Positions 46,872-56,765 are shown, counted from the first letter of the stretch. The stretch is 64,000 nucleotides of DNA from Kiritimatiellales bacterium (GCA_003246265.1 QKAU01000002.1:62001-126000), one strand, 5' to 3'. Notes: generated by a model from the letters alone, not told the origin. Numbers and translations are program-made.

Positions 46872-49439
46872 ATGAAAAACCGAATGCTTGGATACATGGT
46901 TGCGATAACAATAAGTGCGTCGCCGGTCTTGATGGCGGCCCCGTGGCAGGACACTGCGCTCACGGTCGACCAGCGCGTGGAAGACCTGCTTTCGCGCATG
47001 ACGCTGGAGGAAAAAATACAGCAATGCAGTTCGGACATTCCGGCGATCGAGCGCCTGGGCATCCCCGCCTACATGTGGTACGGCGAAGCTCTGCACGGTG
47101 TCATTGCCTGGAAATGCACCTCGTTTCCCCAGAACATCGCGATGGGCTGCACCTGGAATCCAGAACTGATGCTGGAGGTGGCCACGGCCATTTCCGACGA
47201 GGCGAGGGCCTTGAAGAACACGGGTCAGAAAGAGGTGATGATGTTTTCGCCCACCGTCAACATGGCGCGGGACCCGCGCTGGGGGCGCAACGAGGAGTGC
47301 TACAGCGAAGATCCCTATCTGATGACGCAGATGGCCCGCATGTATGTGCGCGGCATGCAGGGGAATGATCCCGAATACCTTAAAACCGTGTGCACCGTGA
47401 AGCACTATGTCGCCAACAATGTGGATGCCGGCCGCGAAAGAATCCATTCCAGGATCAGCGAACGGGATCTGCGCGAATACTATTTCCCGGCCTACAAGGC
47501 GTGCATCGTGGATGAAAATGCCGCCGGCATCATGACCGCGCTGAACGGGCTGAACGGCATACCCTGCTCGGGGCACGACTGGCTGGTTAACCAGGTGTTG
47601 CGCCAGGAGTGGGGGTTCAATGGGTATGTGATTGCCGACTGGAACGCCGCCAGCGGTATGTACAAAAACATGAAATATGTGGGTTCTTATGCGGAAGCGT
47701 CCGCCTTGGCGATCAAATCCGGCGTCGACCAGGAGTGCTTCCGTCCGAAAGCCTCTCCCATGGTGAAGCATCTCAAGGAGGCGATTGACCAAGGCTTGCT
47801 GACCGAAAAAGATCTGGATGTGTCGGTGAAGCGCTTGTTGCGCCTCCGTTTCCTGACCGGGGATTTCGATCCGCCGGAGATCAATCCCTATGCGCATATT
47901 CCGGAATCCGTGTTGGAGTGCGAGGGTCACCGCATGCTGGCCCGAAAGGCGGCCGAGCAAGGGATAGTGCTGTTGAAGAACGACAACCCGACTCTGCCCC
48001 TGAAAAAGGAGATGAAGAAGATCGCAGTCATCGGACCCTTTGCCGATCGATGCTGGCTCGGAATTTATTCCGGCCATCCCAAGAGCACGGTATCGCCGTT
48101 GGCGGGGATCAGGGACGCCTTCGATGGCGAGGTGGTTTATGCCGAAGGATGCGGCGTTACCGAAGAGCGGGATCCCGAAAAATTCCGTGAAGCCATGGCG
48201 GTTGCGAAGAGCGCCGATACCTGTATTGTGGTGCTGGGCAATGATGAAACCACTGCAACGGAAAACGTGGACCGGAAATCCCTGAACCTGCCCGGCGCCC
48301 AGCAGCAGTTGCTGGAGGAAGTCCATAAGGTCAATGCCAACGTGGTACTGGTTCTGGTTCCGAGCGGTGCGACTGCGGTAGGCTGGGCCCAGGACCATGT
48401 TCCGGCCATCCTCTGCCTGTGGCCCAATGGACAGGAACAGGGCCGCGCGCTGGCCGATGTGCTGTTCGGCAAGGTGAATCCCGGCGGAAAGCTCTGTTCG
48501 ACATGGTTCCGGTCAGACAGCGACCTGCCGGATGTCCACGACTACAACGTGCACAACAATCGCACCTACATGTATTTCAACGGCGAACCACTCTATCCGT
48601 TTGGATATGGCCTCAGCTACACTTCGTTTGAATACGGCAACCTGAAGGTCGACCAAGAGAAGGTGGCCTCCGGCGAAGCCATACGGCTTCGCTTCGATGT
48701 GCAGAATACGGGTTCGGTACCCGGTGATGAGATTACCCAGCTTTACATCAAGGATTTGGATGCAAGCGTGCCTGTGCCGAAGAAGGCGTTGAAAGGATTC
48801 AGGCGCATCCATCTTGCTCCCGGTGAAAAGAAGACTGTCGAATTGGAGCTTCCCTATGCCGCATTGAGTTTCTGGGATGCGGATACGAAACGCTTCATCG
48901 TTGAGCCGGGCGAGTTCGAGTTGATGGTGGGCGCTTCATCGGAAGACATACGGCTCGAAGCAAGCGTGGTGGCGGATGGGGGAACGATACCCGAACGAAG
49001 GGTTGAGGCCAGGGAGGAGCGCACAGGCAACAAGGCCAGTAGGATATATGGGGCCATGTCCGAAGGAAGTAGCCAAGTTGCGCTTTCCAACGTGGAGGAC
49101 CATAAGTGGGTTGAATATGCCTATACCTTCAAGGATCCCGGCTTCTATGTTAATGATTGGAAGGCGGAAGTATGGATCTCGTCGGCCGAAGGCAACGCTC
49201 GGATCAGGCTCTCCATGCTTGGCATGGACTTTGGTGAATATGATGTATCTGACCCTTCTGATTCAGGCGATGTCCTCAAACTTCCAGTCGCAATTCCCAT
49301 TCCGCCGGAATATGGGCGAGAGTGTCAGATCAGGATCACCGTATTGCAAGGAAAGGTTGAAATAGATTCAATCCACATCCATTCACCAGAAACCGGCAAA
49401 CCCGCCGAGGTCAACTCCCCATCCTCGAAATCGGAATAG
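46872..49439 (+). CDS. Glycoside hydrolase family 3, secreted, with C-terminal sugar-binding-like domain
   Basis: 855-residue exo-acting beta-glycosidase (beta-glucosidase or xylosidase type). Signal peptide MLGYMVAITISASPVLMAA. The GH3 TIM-barrel has the KHYVANN substrate motif (177-183) and the probable nucleophile Asp256 in GYVIADWNAA. The alpha/beta sandwich and FN3-like domain follow, the latter from about 600 (YPFGYGLSYTSFEY to MVGASSEDIRL). The last 120 residues form an added beta-rich module (WVEYAYTFKDPGFYVNDWKAEVWI) resembling a CBM. ATG 46872 is the start that gives a proper signal peptide. It follows the secreted protein by 144 bp, probably in one regulon. Confidence 0.92.
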   Translation: MKNRMLGYMVAITISASPVLMAAPWQDTALTVDQRVEDLLSRMTLEEKIQQCSSDIPAIERLGIPAYMWYGEALHGVIAWKCTSFPQNIAMGCTWNPELMLEVATAISDEARALKNTGQKEVMMFSPTVNMARDPRWGRNEECYSEDPYLMTQMARMYVRGMQGNDPEYLKTVCTVKHYVANNVDAGRERIHSRISERDLREYYFPAYKACIVDENAAGIMTALNGLNGIPCSGHDWLVNQVLRQEWGFNGYVIADWNAASGMYKNMKYVGSYAEASALAIKSGVDQECFRPKASPMVKHLKEAIDQGLLTEKDLDVSVKRLLRLRFLTGDFDPPEINPYAHIPESVLECEGHRMLARKAAEQGIVLLKNDNPTLPLKKEMKKIAVIGPFADRCWLGIYSGHPKSTVSPLAGIRDAFDGEVVYAEGCGVTEERDPEKFREAMAVAKSADTCIVVLGNDETTATENVDRKSLNLPGAQQQLLEEVHKVNANVVLVLVPSGATAVGWAQDHVPAILCLWPNGQEQGRALADVLFGKVNPGGKLCSTWFRSDSDLPDVHDYNVHNNRTYMYFNGEPLYPFGYGLSYTSFEYGNLKVDQEKVASGEAIRLRFDVQNTGSVPGDEITQLYIKDLDASVPVPKKALKGFRRIHLAPGEKKTVELELPYAALSFWDADTKRFIVEPGEFELMVGASSEDIRLEASVVADGGTIPERRVEAREERTGNKASRIYGAMSEGSSQVALSNVEDHKWVEYAYTFKDPGFYVNDWKAEVWISSAEGNARIRLSMLGMDFGEYDVSDPSDSGDVLKLPVAIPIPPEYGRECQIRITVLQGKVEIDSIHIHSPETGKPAEVNSPSSKSE

Positions 49440-49560
49440 TTCGGGAACGGGCGCTTTCAGGCGGCAGGATTTGATAAGGATTGCTGCAGCGTGTCGAATA
49501 GCACCGGTATCGAGTCCGGAGACGGTTTCTCGTTAATGGGTTCGTAGAGGGAGAAGGGAA

Positions 49561-51531
49561 TCAGGATTTTCCCAGTTCCTTGATCCGGTCGCGCAGAACG
49601 GCGGCGCGCTCGAACTCCAGCGCATCCGCGGCTTCTAGCATCTCCTGCTCAAGCTGGCGGAGCGCCTCGTTCACAGCGTAGTCCCCGCCGGCCTCGGCTA
49701 CCGCCGATTCGACCGTCTCTTCGGCGCTTTCATAGAGGGTTTTCAGGCTCTCCTGGATCTTCTTCTTGATCGCCTGCGGCACGATGCCGTGTTCCGCATT
49801 GTAGGCCAGCTGCTTGCTGCGGCGGTGGTCGCACTTGTCGAGCATGCGCCGCATGGAGTCGGTGATCGTCTCCGCATACATGATGACCAGTCCCTGGACG
49901 TGGCGTGCCGCGCGCCCTGCCGTCTGGATCAGCGAGGTTTCGGAGCGCAGGAAGCCCTCCTTGTCCGCGTCGAGGATCGCGACCAGCGATACCTCCGGCA
50001 GGTCGAGCCCTTCGCGCAGCAGGTTGATGCCGATCAGGCAGTCCACGCTGCCACTGCGCAGCTCGCGCAGGATGTCGACCCGCTCCAGCGCGTCGATGTC
50101 GGAATGGAGGTACTGCACCTTGAGTCCGGTCTTTTCCAGGTACTCGGCCAGATCCTCGGCCGTCCGCTTGGTGAGCGTGGTGACGAGCGTCCGTTCGCCG
50201 CGTTCCGCGCGGCTGCGGATCTCTTCCATCAGGTCGTCGATCTGGTTCCTGAGCGGGCGGATCTCCACGGGCGGGTCGACGATTCCGGTAGGGCGGATGA
50301 TCTGCTCGACCGGCTCACCGCCGTGCTCGAGTTCGAAGGGGCCGGGCGTGGCGGAGAGGAAGACGATCTCGTTGGTGACCTGCATGAATTCATCGAAGCT
50401 CATCGGCCGGTTGTCGAGCGCGGAGGGGAGGCGGAAGCCGTGTTCAACCAGTACGCGCTTGCGCGCCTGGTCCCCGTTGTACATGCCGCGCACCTGCGGC
50501 AGGGTCACGTGCGATTCGTCGATCACCGTCAGGAAGCCGGGGGGGAAATAGTCGAGCAGGCATTCGGGCCGCTCGCCCGCCTTGCGGCCCGCGAGGTGCC
50601 GGGAATAGTTTTCGATGCCCCCGCAGAAACCGATCTCCTTCAGCATCTCGAGGTCGTATTCCGTCCTCATCTTGATGCGCTGCGCCTCGATGAGGCGGTT
50701 TTCGCGCTCGAACCGCGCGACCTGCTCTTCCATCTCGCCCCGGATCGCGACCAGGGCGGCGTCGATCTTGGTTTGCGGCATCACAAAGTGCTTGGCGGGC
50801 GAAACCATGATGTGCTCGTAGCTTTCCAACCCGTTGCCCGTCAGTGGATCGATCTTCCGGATCGATTCGATCTCGTCGCCCCAGAACTCGATCCGGATGG
50901 CGTATTCCTTGGCGTAGGAAGGAAAAATGTCGATCGTGTCCCCCCGCACGCGGAACTTCCCGGGGCCCGGCTCGTAGTCGTTGCGCTCGTACTGGATGTC
51001 GACCAGTTTCCGCAGGATCGCATCGCGGTCGATCGACGCCCCCACGTCGGCGCTGACGACCATCTGCCGGTAGTCTTCCGGCGAGCCGAGGCCGTAGATA
51101 CAGGAGACCGAGGCGACGATGATCACGTCCTCCCGGTTGAGCAGGGCATCGGTGGCGGCCAGGCGAAGCCGCTCGATCTCCTCGTTGATGGAGGAGTCCT
51201 TTTCGATGAAGGTGTCGGTCTGGGGGATGTAGGCCTCGGGTTGGTAGTAGTCGTAGTAGGAGATGAAATACTCCACCGCATTCCGGGGGAAGAAGGACTT
51301 GAGCTCGGCATAGAGCTGGGCCGCCAGCGTCTTGTTGTGCGAAAGCACTAGGGTTGGCCGGCCGTGGCGGGCGATGGCGTTTGCGATCGTGAAGGTCTTG
51401 CCCGAACCGGTCACCCCTTCGAGGGTCTGGAACTTGCGGCCCCGGGCAAGGCCGACGCAAAGGCGGTCGATCGCCTCGGGCTGGTCGCCGGTCGGCCCGA
51501 AGTCCGCCACGAGCTGGAACGGGAAATCCAT
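49561..51531 (-). CDS. uvrB: Excinuclease ABC subunit B
   Basis: Damage-verifying helicase-like subunit of nucleotide excision repair. The 656-residue protein has Walker A EGVTGSGKTFT, the flexible beta-hairpin region SYYDYYQPEAYIPQTDTFIEK, SVSCIYGLGSP, the DESH motif (VIDESHVTLPQ), LSATPGPFE, QTAGRAARHV, and a C-terminal UVR domain (LEQEMLEAADALEFERAA) that binds UvrC. The start is set at ATG 51531 (MDFPFQLVADFGPTGDQPEAI), the normal UvrB N-terminus. The 121-bp gap downstream, before the GH3 stop, holds nothing recognised. Confidence 0.97.
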   Translation of the reverse strand: MDFPFQLVADFGPTGDQPEAIDRLCVGLARGRKFQTLEGVTGSGKTFTIANAIARHGRPTLVLSHNKTLAAQLYAELKSFFPRNAVEYFISYYDYYQPEAYIPQTDTFIEKDSSINEEIERLRLAATDALLNREDVIIVASVSCIYGLGSPEDYRQMVVSADVGASIDRDAILRKLVDIQYERNDYEPGPGKFRVRGDTIDIFPSYAKEYAIRIEFWGDEIESIRKIDPLTGNGLESYEHIMVSPAKHFVMPQTKIDAALVAIRGEMEEQVARFERENRLIEAQRIKMRTEYDLEMLKEIGFCGGIENYSRHLAGRKAGERPECLLDYFPPGFLTVIDESHVTLPQVRGMYNGDQARKRVLVEHGFRLPSALDNRPMSFDEFMQVTNEIVFLSATPGPFELEHGGEPVEQIIRPTGIVDPPVEIRPLRNQIDDLMEEIRSRAERGERTLVTTLTKRTAEDLAEYLEKTGLKVQYLHSDIDALERVDILRELRSGSVDCLIGINLLREGLDLPEVSLVAILDADKEGFLRSETSLIQTAGRAARHVQGLVIMYAETITDSMRRMLDKCDHRRSKQLAYNAEHGIVPQAIKKKIQESLKTLYESAEETVESAVAEAGGDYAVNEALRQLEQEMLEAADALEFERAAVLRDRIKELGKS

Positions 51532-51618
51532 GGCGCGAGGGTACACGGATCGATCTTTTATGAAAGAGAAAGTTGAAACCCCGCACAATAGCGGCTAGAA
51601 CATCGGGCCTTCCACTGG

Positions 51619-51693
51619 GCGGGAGTAATTCAGTGGTAGAATGTCAGCTTCCCAAGCTGAACGTCGTGGGTTCGAGTCCCATCTCCCGCTCCA
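51619..51693 (+). tRNA. tRNA-Gly (CCC)
   Basis: Full cloverleaf: acceptor GCGGGAG/CTCCCGC, D stem ATTC/GAAT, anticodon stem TCAGC/GCTGA with loop TTCCCAA (anticodon CCC), T stem GTGGG/CCCAT (one wobble) with TTCGAGT, discriminator T and encoded CCA. It is followed within 10 bp by a strong terminator. Confidence 0.93.
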
Positions 51694-51701
51694 TAATTTT
51701 C

Positions 51702-51731
51702 AAGGGCCTTCCCTGCGCGGGAAGGCCCTTT
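51702..51731 (+). terminator. Rho-independent terminator after tRNA-Gly, probably bidirectional
   Basis: A 12-bp perfect stem AAGGGCCTTCCC/GGGAAGGCCCTT with loop TGCGC. Flanking A and T residues are short, but the stem is very stable. It also faces the minus-strand gene ending at 51767. Confidence 0.8.
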
Positions 51732-51766
51732 GCCATTCCCCCTGCGGAAGGGGGGAGGCTGGACGT

Positions 51767-52498
51767 TTAATACCAGCACTTTGGCGGGGTGGGGTAGCAA
51801 CGGGTGCAGGTTTCGTCGAAGTAGGCGCCGATGGGCAGCTGCCTCAGGTTTTCGATGTTCTCGTAGAGCCATTTGTTCGAGGTGGAATGGGCAATGATCA
51901 CGCCCCGCTTGTCGGTGATGATCACCAGGTTCCCCCCGTATTGCCGCCCGAACGTAAGGCCGTGCGAGATGTAATCCATGATTTCAACCACCCTGGAGCC
52001 CTTGAAGGAGTAGGAGAGGTCGTTCTCGCGGGTCAGGGTGAAGGAACTGCTGTCGCGGTCCAGCAGCATGTATTTATTGCCTGTCTTTTCCTGCCCGATG
52101 GCGAAGTATTCGATCTGCAGCGGGTAGGGGTAGTCGCCGGCCGAGGTTTGCTTGACCTTGGCGCCAAAGGTGAAGTCGTTGATGCGAGGTGGCAGCTCGG
52201 CTGAAAAGACAGGCGATGTTGCGATGATCCGCTGGCTGCTCGACTTGACGAAGTCGACCGACAGCCTGGGCGGGTTCGAAAGCGAGATCCACTCCTTGTC
52301 CTCGTCGCTCAGCGCATCGTAGGGGTACTTGACCTGCTTTCCACCGGCAAGCTCCAGGATGACCTTGTCGCCCATTACGCTGATGTATTTGGCTTCGACC
52401 GTGCCGTCGCCGAACTGCCACGTTCGTATCTGGGCCAGGGAGGCGTTGGTCCCGAGGATCCAGATGCCCAGCAAAATGAAGTATTTTAGCGCATTCAT
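51767..52498 (-). CDS. Secreted protein with SHD1-like domain
   Basis: 243-residue protein with signal peptide (YFILLGIWILGTNASLAQ). The next 55 residues match the SHD1-like pattern frequent in PVC bacteria: WQFGDGTVEAKYISVMGDKVIL, a 'GGKQVKYPYDALSDEDKEWI' segment. The rest is a predicted beta-rich domain of unknown function ending in a short Cys-containing tail (CTRCYPTPPKCWY). No catalytic motif is recognised. It is a single gene with no clear ribosome site. The 200-bp region upstream, shared with the divergent gene at 52701, has a duplicated GCGCTAAAC (52647 and 52676). Confidence 0.7.
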   Translation of the reverse strand: MNALKYFILLGIWILGTNASLAQIRTWQFGDGTVEAKYISVMGDKVILELAGGKQVKYPYDALSDEDKEWISLSNPPRLSVDFVKSSSQRIIATSPVFSAELPPRINDFTFGAKVKQTSAGDYPYPLQIEYFAIGQEKTGNKYMLLDRDSSSFTLTRENDLSYSFKGSRVVEIMDYISHGLTFGRQYGGNLVIITDKRGVIIAHSTSNKWLYENIENLRQLPIGAYFDETCTRCYPTPPKCWY

Positions 52499-52700
52499 GT
52501 GGCTCTCCGCAGTCCCAACCCAAGTGTCCTGAAATTTGAATTGTGAAAAATGTCACGAAGGAACGAGAAATTCAACCTGCGCCAGCGTGTTTTTTTCGAA
52601 GCGATGCCACGGATGGCGGATGTGGAAAATATGGGAATTTTTTGTGGCGCTAAACGGTATTTGTGAGAAGCTGTCGCGCTAAACACGGGGATGGGTGCGA

Positions 52701-53813
52701 ATGACAAGAGGTAAGAAACGGGGTATCGCCAAAGGGGCGCCAAGCGGCTTCCTGATCAGTCTGCTGGTGCATGCTGCGGCTTTTCTGCTGGCGGGGGTGT
52801 TCGTGGTATTCACGGTGATCCAGAAGGAGGAGCCAAAGTTTGTCGCCCCAAAACCGATCGACCGGCCCAAGATGAAGCTCAAGAAGCCCAAGGTGCAGCT
52901 GAAGAAGAACACGAAGCCCAAATCGGCCAACCGCATCGTCACCAAGGTGAGGCGCTCCACCATGCCCTCCATCCAGCTGCCGGAGATGTCCGGCATGGGT
53001 GAAGCGTTGACGGCAGGCATCGGCGGCCTGGAACTCATGCCGGACTTGAGCGACATCACCATCTTCGGCGCCAGCCAAACCATTGGCAACGACTTCGAGG
53101 GCACCTTCTACGACTTCAAGCGCAATCGTTCGGGCAACAACATCGCCATGGATGAGGGTACCTTCGGAGACCGGGTCAGCGAGTTCACGCGCAGCGGATG
53201 GAATCCAAGCAAGTTGGCCCAATATTACCGCGCGCCCAAGAAACTCTACGCCACTTGCTTCATGGTGCCGACCGTTCCTTCGTCGATCGGACCTTTCGCC
53301 TTCGGGGAAACGACGACGGTCGGATGGTGCTGGCTGGCCCACTACAAGGGCAAGCTGGTCCACAAGGAGGACATCACCTTCCGCTTCTGGGGGGAGGGCG
53401 ACGACATCCTTGTGGTGCGGGTCGACGGAAAAGTGGTGCTCAACGCCAGCTGGCCCGGCGGCAAGTGGGACACGCAAAACAGGCTTTCCCCAATGTGGCA
53501 GTCGAGTGCCAATGGCCGGCGCAATTTCCGGATGGGCAACAACTATGCCGAAATCGGCGACTGGATCACCCTCAAGGCCGGCGAACCGCACGACATGGAG
53601 GTGATCCTTGGCGAGGTGCCGGGAGGAAATTTCGATGCCATGCTCTGCGTCGAGGTCGAAGGGGTGGAATACGAGCGCAACCGGCAAGGCGGTCCCATCC
53701 TGCCGATGTTCAAAACCGAGGAGCCGTCGCACGAGTTGCTCGACGCCATCATCCCGATCCTCATCCCGGGCGAGGCCTGCCTCACCAACGGTCCCGTGTT
53801 CCGCGACTACTAG
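52701..53813 (+). CDS. Membrane-anchored protein with TonB-like N-terminus
   Basis: 370-residue protein of the inner-membrane-anchor type. A basic N-terminus and single membrane helix (FLISLLVHAAAFLLAGVFVVFTVI) are followed by a Lys/Pro-rich stretch (KPIDRPKMKLKKPKVQLKK), as in TonB. The large C-terminal part (about 130-370) is beta-rich with GWCWLAHYKGKLVHKED and ITFRFWGEGDDILVVRVDGKVVL, reminiscent of a PA14-like or jelly-roll fold, but this is only a pattern match. No TonB C-terminal domain is visible. GTG 52695 and ATG 52701 are alternative starts; ATG 52701 with GGGGATGGG upstream is chosen. It is convergent with polA. Confidence 0.72.
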   Translation: MTRGKKRGIAKGAPSGFLISLLVHAAAFLLAGVFVVFTVIQKEEPKFVAPKPIDRPKMKLKKPKVQLKKNTKPKSANRIVTKVRRSTMPSIQLPEMSGMGEALTAGIGGLELMPDLSDITIFGASQTIGNDFEGTFYDFKRNRSGNNIAMDEGTFGDRVSEFTRSGWNPSKLAQYYRAPKKLYATCFMVPTVPSSIGPFAFGETTTVGWCWLAHYKGKLVHKEDITFRFWGEGDDILVVRVDGKVVLNASWPGGKWDTQNRLSPMWQSSANGRRNFRMGNNYAEIGDWITLKAGEPHDMEVILGEVPGGNFDAMLCVEVEGVEYERNRQGGPILPMFKTEEPSHELLDAIIPILIPGEACLTNGPVFRDY

Positions 53814-53825
53814 GTTGCGGCGCGG

Positions 53826-56618
53826 CTAGTGCGCCTCGAGCCAGTTCCGGCCCGTGCCTGATTCCACCAGGATGGGGACCTCCATCGGTATGGCGTTCTT
53901 CATCTTCTCCTCGATCAGCGGAACCAGCTCGGTGCGCTCTTCTTCGGCAAGGTCGAACACCAGTTCGTCGTGCACCTGGAGCAGGAGCCGGGTTTCGGCG
54001 CTACGTTCGCGGAGCATACGGTGGATATCGACCATGGCGATCTTGATCATGTCGGCGGCCGTTCCCTGGATCGGAGCGTTGATGGCGTTGCGCTCGGCAC
54101 TGGCCCGAATGGCCTGGTTTCGCGCATTGATGTCGCGGATATAGCGGCGGCGACCGGTGATGGTTTCAACGTATTCATGCTTCCTGGCAAACTCCAGTAC
54201 CCGGTCGAGGTAGTCCTGGACGCCGGGATAGTTCGCGCGGTACTGCTCGATGATTTCGGCGGCCTCCGTGCGCGGGATCCCGAGGCGTTGCGCCAGTCCG
54301 AAGGCGGAGATGCCGTAGATGATGCCGAAGTTGACCATCTTGGCCTTGGAACGCATCTCGCGGGTGACGCCGCTCTTCTCAACGCCGAAGACGCGGGCGG
54401 CGGTGGCGGTATGGATGTCTTCGCCGTGGATGAACGCTTCGCGCATGTGCTCGTCCTGGCTGAGTTCCGCCATGATGCGCAGCTCGACCTGGGAGTAGTC
54501 GCAGGCCAGAAGTGAAAACCCTTCGCCGCGGGGGATGAAGGCGCGGCGGATCTCCTGGCCCTCGTCGGTGCGGATCGGGATGTTCTGGAGGTTGGGGTTC
54601 TCGGACGAGAGCCGTCCCGTGGTGGTGACCGCCTGGCGGAAGGTGGTGTGGATGCGGCCGGACCCGGGGAAGACCTCCCTGGGTAGCGCGTCGACGTAGG
54701 TTCCCTTGAGCTTGGTGAGGGTCCGGTAGTCGAGCATTTGGCGGACGATTTCGTGCTTCGGTGCGAGTTCGGAGAGGATTTCCTCGTCGGTCTTGTATTG
54801 CCCGGTTTTTGTTTTCTTGGGTTTTTCAACGAGCTTCAGCACGTCGAACAGGACTTCGCCGAGCTGCTTGGGTGAATTGAGGTTGAATTCCATCCCGGCG
54901 AGGGCGTGGATCGACTTTTCCAGACCGGCGATTTTTCCGGCGAGCTCTTCGGAATAGGCCTCCATCGCGGGGACGTCGAGGTTGATGCCGACGTGCTCCA
55001 TGTCGGCGAGGACCGGCATCAGCGGGGTCTCGATTTCGTAGAAGACGCGCTCCTGCCCGCGCTCCTTGAGCATGGGCCTGAGCTTGTGCCAGAGCTGGAG
55101 GGTGATGTCGGCGTCCTCGGCGGCATATTCGCACAGGGCATCCGGATCGACCTCGCGCATGCTTTTCTGCGTTCCCTTCTTTTCGCCGATGAGCGCCGTG
55201 ATGGGGACGGGGGAGTAGCCGAGCAGGCTTTCGGCGAGGTGGTCCATGTTGTGGCGCTGGTCAGGATCGATGAGATAGTGCGCGAGCATGGTGTCGAGCA
55301 GTTCGCCGCGTACCTCGATGCCGTGCCATTTCAGGATGCCGACGTCGTACTTGAGGTTTTGCCCGACCTTGCGGATGTCGGGGTTCTGCAGGATGGGCAG
55401 GAACGGGGCCAGGGCCTTGAGGGTTTCTTCGCGGTCGGGTGGCAGCGTGACGAACCACGCTTCATGCGGTTCGATGCAGAAGGAGATTCCGACGAGTCCG
55501 GCGGTGCGGATGTCGAGGCCGGTGGTTTCGGTGTCGAAGCAGACCAGTCCGTTGCCCGCCAGTTTCGCGGCGAGGGCTTCGCGCTCCGCCGCGGTGGTGA
55601 CGAGGTGGTACCGGTGCTTCACTTCCTTGATGGTCTTGAACTGCGGCAACGGTTCCATCATTTCCGGTTTCTGGGCGGCGGCGAACTCGAAGAGGTCTCC
55701 CTGACCGAGGGATACTGCCGCGACGGCGACCGATTTCGGCGTCGGGGTTTCGCCGAACAAACGCGCGATCAGCGATTTGAACTCCAGTTCGGAAAAAAGA
55801 ACCTTTAGCTGGTCGTCGTTGCGCGGGCCGAGGAGCAGGTCATCGGGGTTTTCCTTTACGGGGACGTCGCACTTGATGGTCACGAGCCGCTTGGAGAGCA
55901 GGGCGAGGTTCCGGTTTTCCTCGATCTTTTCCTTCTGCTTGCCCTTGAGCTGGCCGGTGTTGGCGAGCAGGTTGTCGATGGTGCCGAATTCGGCGATGAG
56001 CTTTTCGGCGGTTTTGGGGCCGATGCCGGGGATGCCGGGAATATTGTCGGCGGTATCGCCGGCGAGGCCGAGGATGTCGATGACCTGGCCGATGCGCTGG
56101 ATGTTCCATTGCTCGAGGATTTTCTGCTCGTCGAGCAGTTCGGAGTCGTTGGAGCCGCGGCCGGGCTTGAGCATGAAGGTGTGCCGGTCGACGAGCTGGG
56201 CGTAGTCCTTGTCCGGGGTGACCATGTAGGTGTCGAATCCCTCTTTCTCCGCAATGCGGGCGAGGGTGCCGATGATGTCGTCGGCCTCGTAGCCGGGATA
56301 TTCGAGCACCGGGATGTTGAAGGCCTTCAGCAGGTTTCGTATGTGGGGGACGGCGGTGCGGATGCCTTCGGGGGTTTCGTCGCGCGTGGCCTTGTATTCG
56401 GGATACTCCTCGTGCCTGAAGGTGGGTCCGTGGGTGTCGAACGCGACGGCGACATGGGTGGGTTCATAGGTATGTATCAGGTCGAGCAGGGTGTTCACGA
56501 AGCCAAAGACCGCGGAGACGTTTTCGCCTTTGGAATTGATGCGCGGATTCTTGATGAAGCCGAAATAGGCGCGGTAGACGATCGCCATGCCGTCGATGAG
56601 GAAGAGTTTTTTTGCCAT
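53826..56618 (-). CDS. polA: DNA polymerase I
   Basis: Repair and Okazaki-fragment polymerase, 930 residues. The N-terminal 5'-nuclease (LFLIDGMAIVYRAYFGF, GYEADDIIGTLA, PDKDYAQLV, GIPGIGPKTA) is followed by a 3'-5' exonuclease that keeps its acidic residues (CFDTETTGLD, YAAEDADITLQLW). The polymerase domain is complete (TTGRLSSENPNLQNIPIR, CDYSQVELRIMAELS, MRSKAKMVNFGIIYG, QVHDELVFD). ATG 56618 is the family start; a longer in-frame start would add an unrelated leader. All three activities look intact. Confidence 0.97.
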   Translation of the reverse strand: MAKKLFLIDGMAIVYRAYFGFIKNPRINSKGENVSAVFGFVNTLLDLIHTYEPTHVAVAFDTHGPTFRHEEYPEYKATRDETPEGIRTAVPHIRNLLKAFNIPVLEYPGYEADDIIGTLARIAEKEGFDTYMVTPDKDYAQLVDRHTFMLKPGRGSNDSELLDEQKILEQWNIQRIGQVIDILGLAGDTADNIPGIPGIGPKTAEKLIAEFGTIDNLLANTGQLKGKQKEKIEENRNLALLSKRLVTIKCDVPVKENPDDLLLGPRNDDQLKVLFSELEFKSLIARLFGETPTPKSVAVAAVSLGQGDLFEFAAAQKPEMMEPLPQFKTIKEVKHRYHLVTTAAEREALAAKLAGNGLVCFDTETTGLDIRTAGLVGISFCIEPHEAWFVTLPPDREETLKALAPFLPILQNPDIRKVGQNLKYDVGILKWHGIEVRGELLDTMLAHYLIDPDQRHNMDHLAESLLGYSPVPITALIGEKKGTQKSMREVDPDALCEYAAEDADITLQLWHKLRPMLKERGQERVFYEIETPLMPVLADMEHVGINLDVPAMEAYSEELAGKIAGLEKSIHALAGMEFNLNSPKQLGEVLFDVLKLVEKPKKTKTGQYKTDEEILSELAPKHEIVRQMLDYRTLTKLKGTYVDALPREVFPGSGRIHTTFRQAVTTTGRLSSENPNLQNIPIRTDEGQEIRRAFIPRGEGFSLLACDYSQVELRIMAELSQDEHMREAFIHGEDIHTATAARVFGVEKSGVTREMRSKAKMVNFGIIYGISAFGLAQRLGIPRTEAAEIIEQYRANYPGVQDYLDRVLEFARKHEYVETITGRRRYIRDINARNQAIRASAERNAINAPIQGTAADMIKIAMVDIHRMLRERSAETRLLLQVHDELVFDLAEEERTELVPLIEEKMKNAIPMEVPILVESGTGRNWLEAH

Positions 56619-56765
56619 AGCCGGAACCCGTAGTGGAAACTTCGCCAGCCAAGGTACACGAGCCGCAAGGCGGTTCCAAAAACAATCCCGACAAATCGGC
56701 TTGTGTTCCGCTCCGTTTTCGAGTGCCTTCATATCTTTGTGCGGACGGAGAGTCTGGATTCAACG

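Noticed and set aside
46848-48398. Long minus-strand frame across the GH3 gene
   Set aside because: It lies entirely opposite conserved GH3 motifs and shows no recognisable protein features.
52647-52684. Direct repeat GCGCTAAAC (two copies, 29 bp apart) as a regulator-binding site
   Set aside because: Only nine bases long, with no regulator nearby; mentioned only within the neighbouring gene entry.
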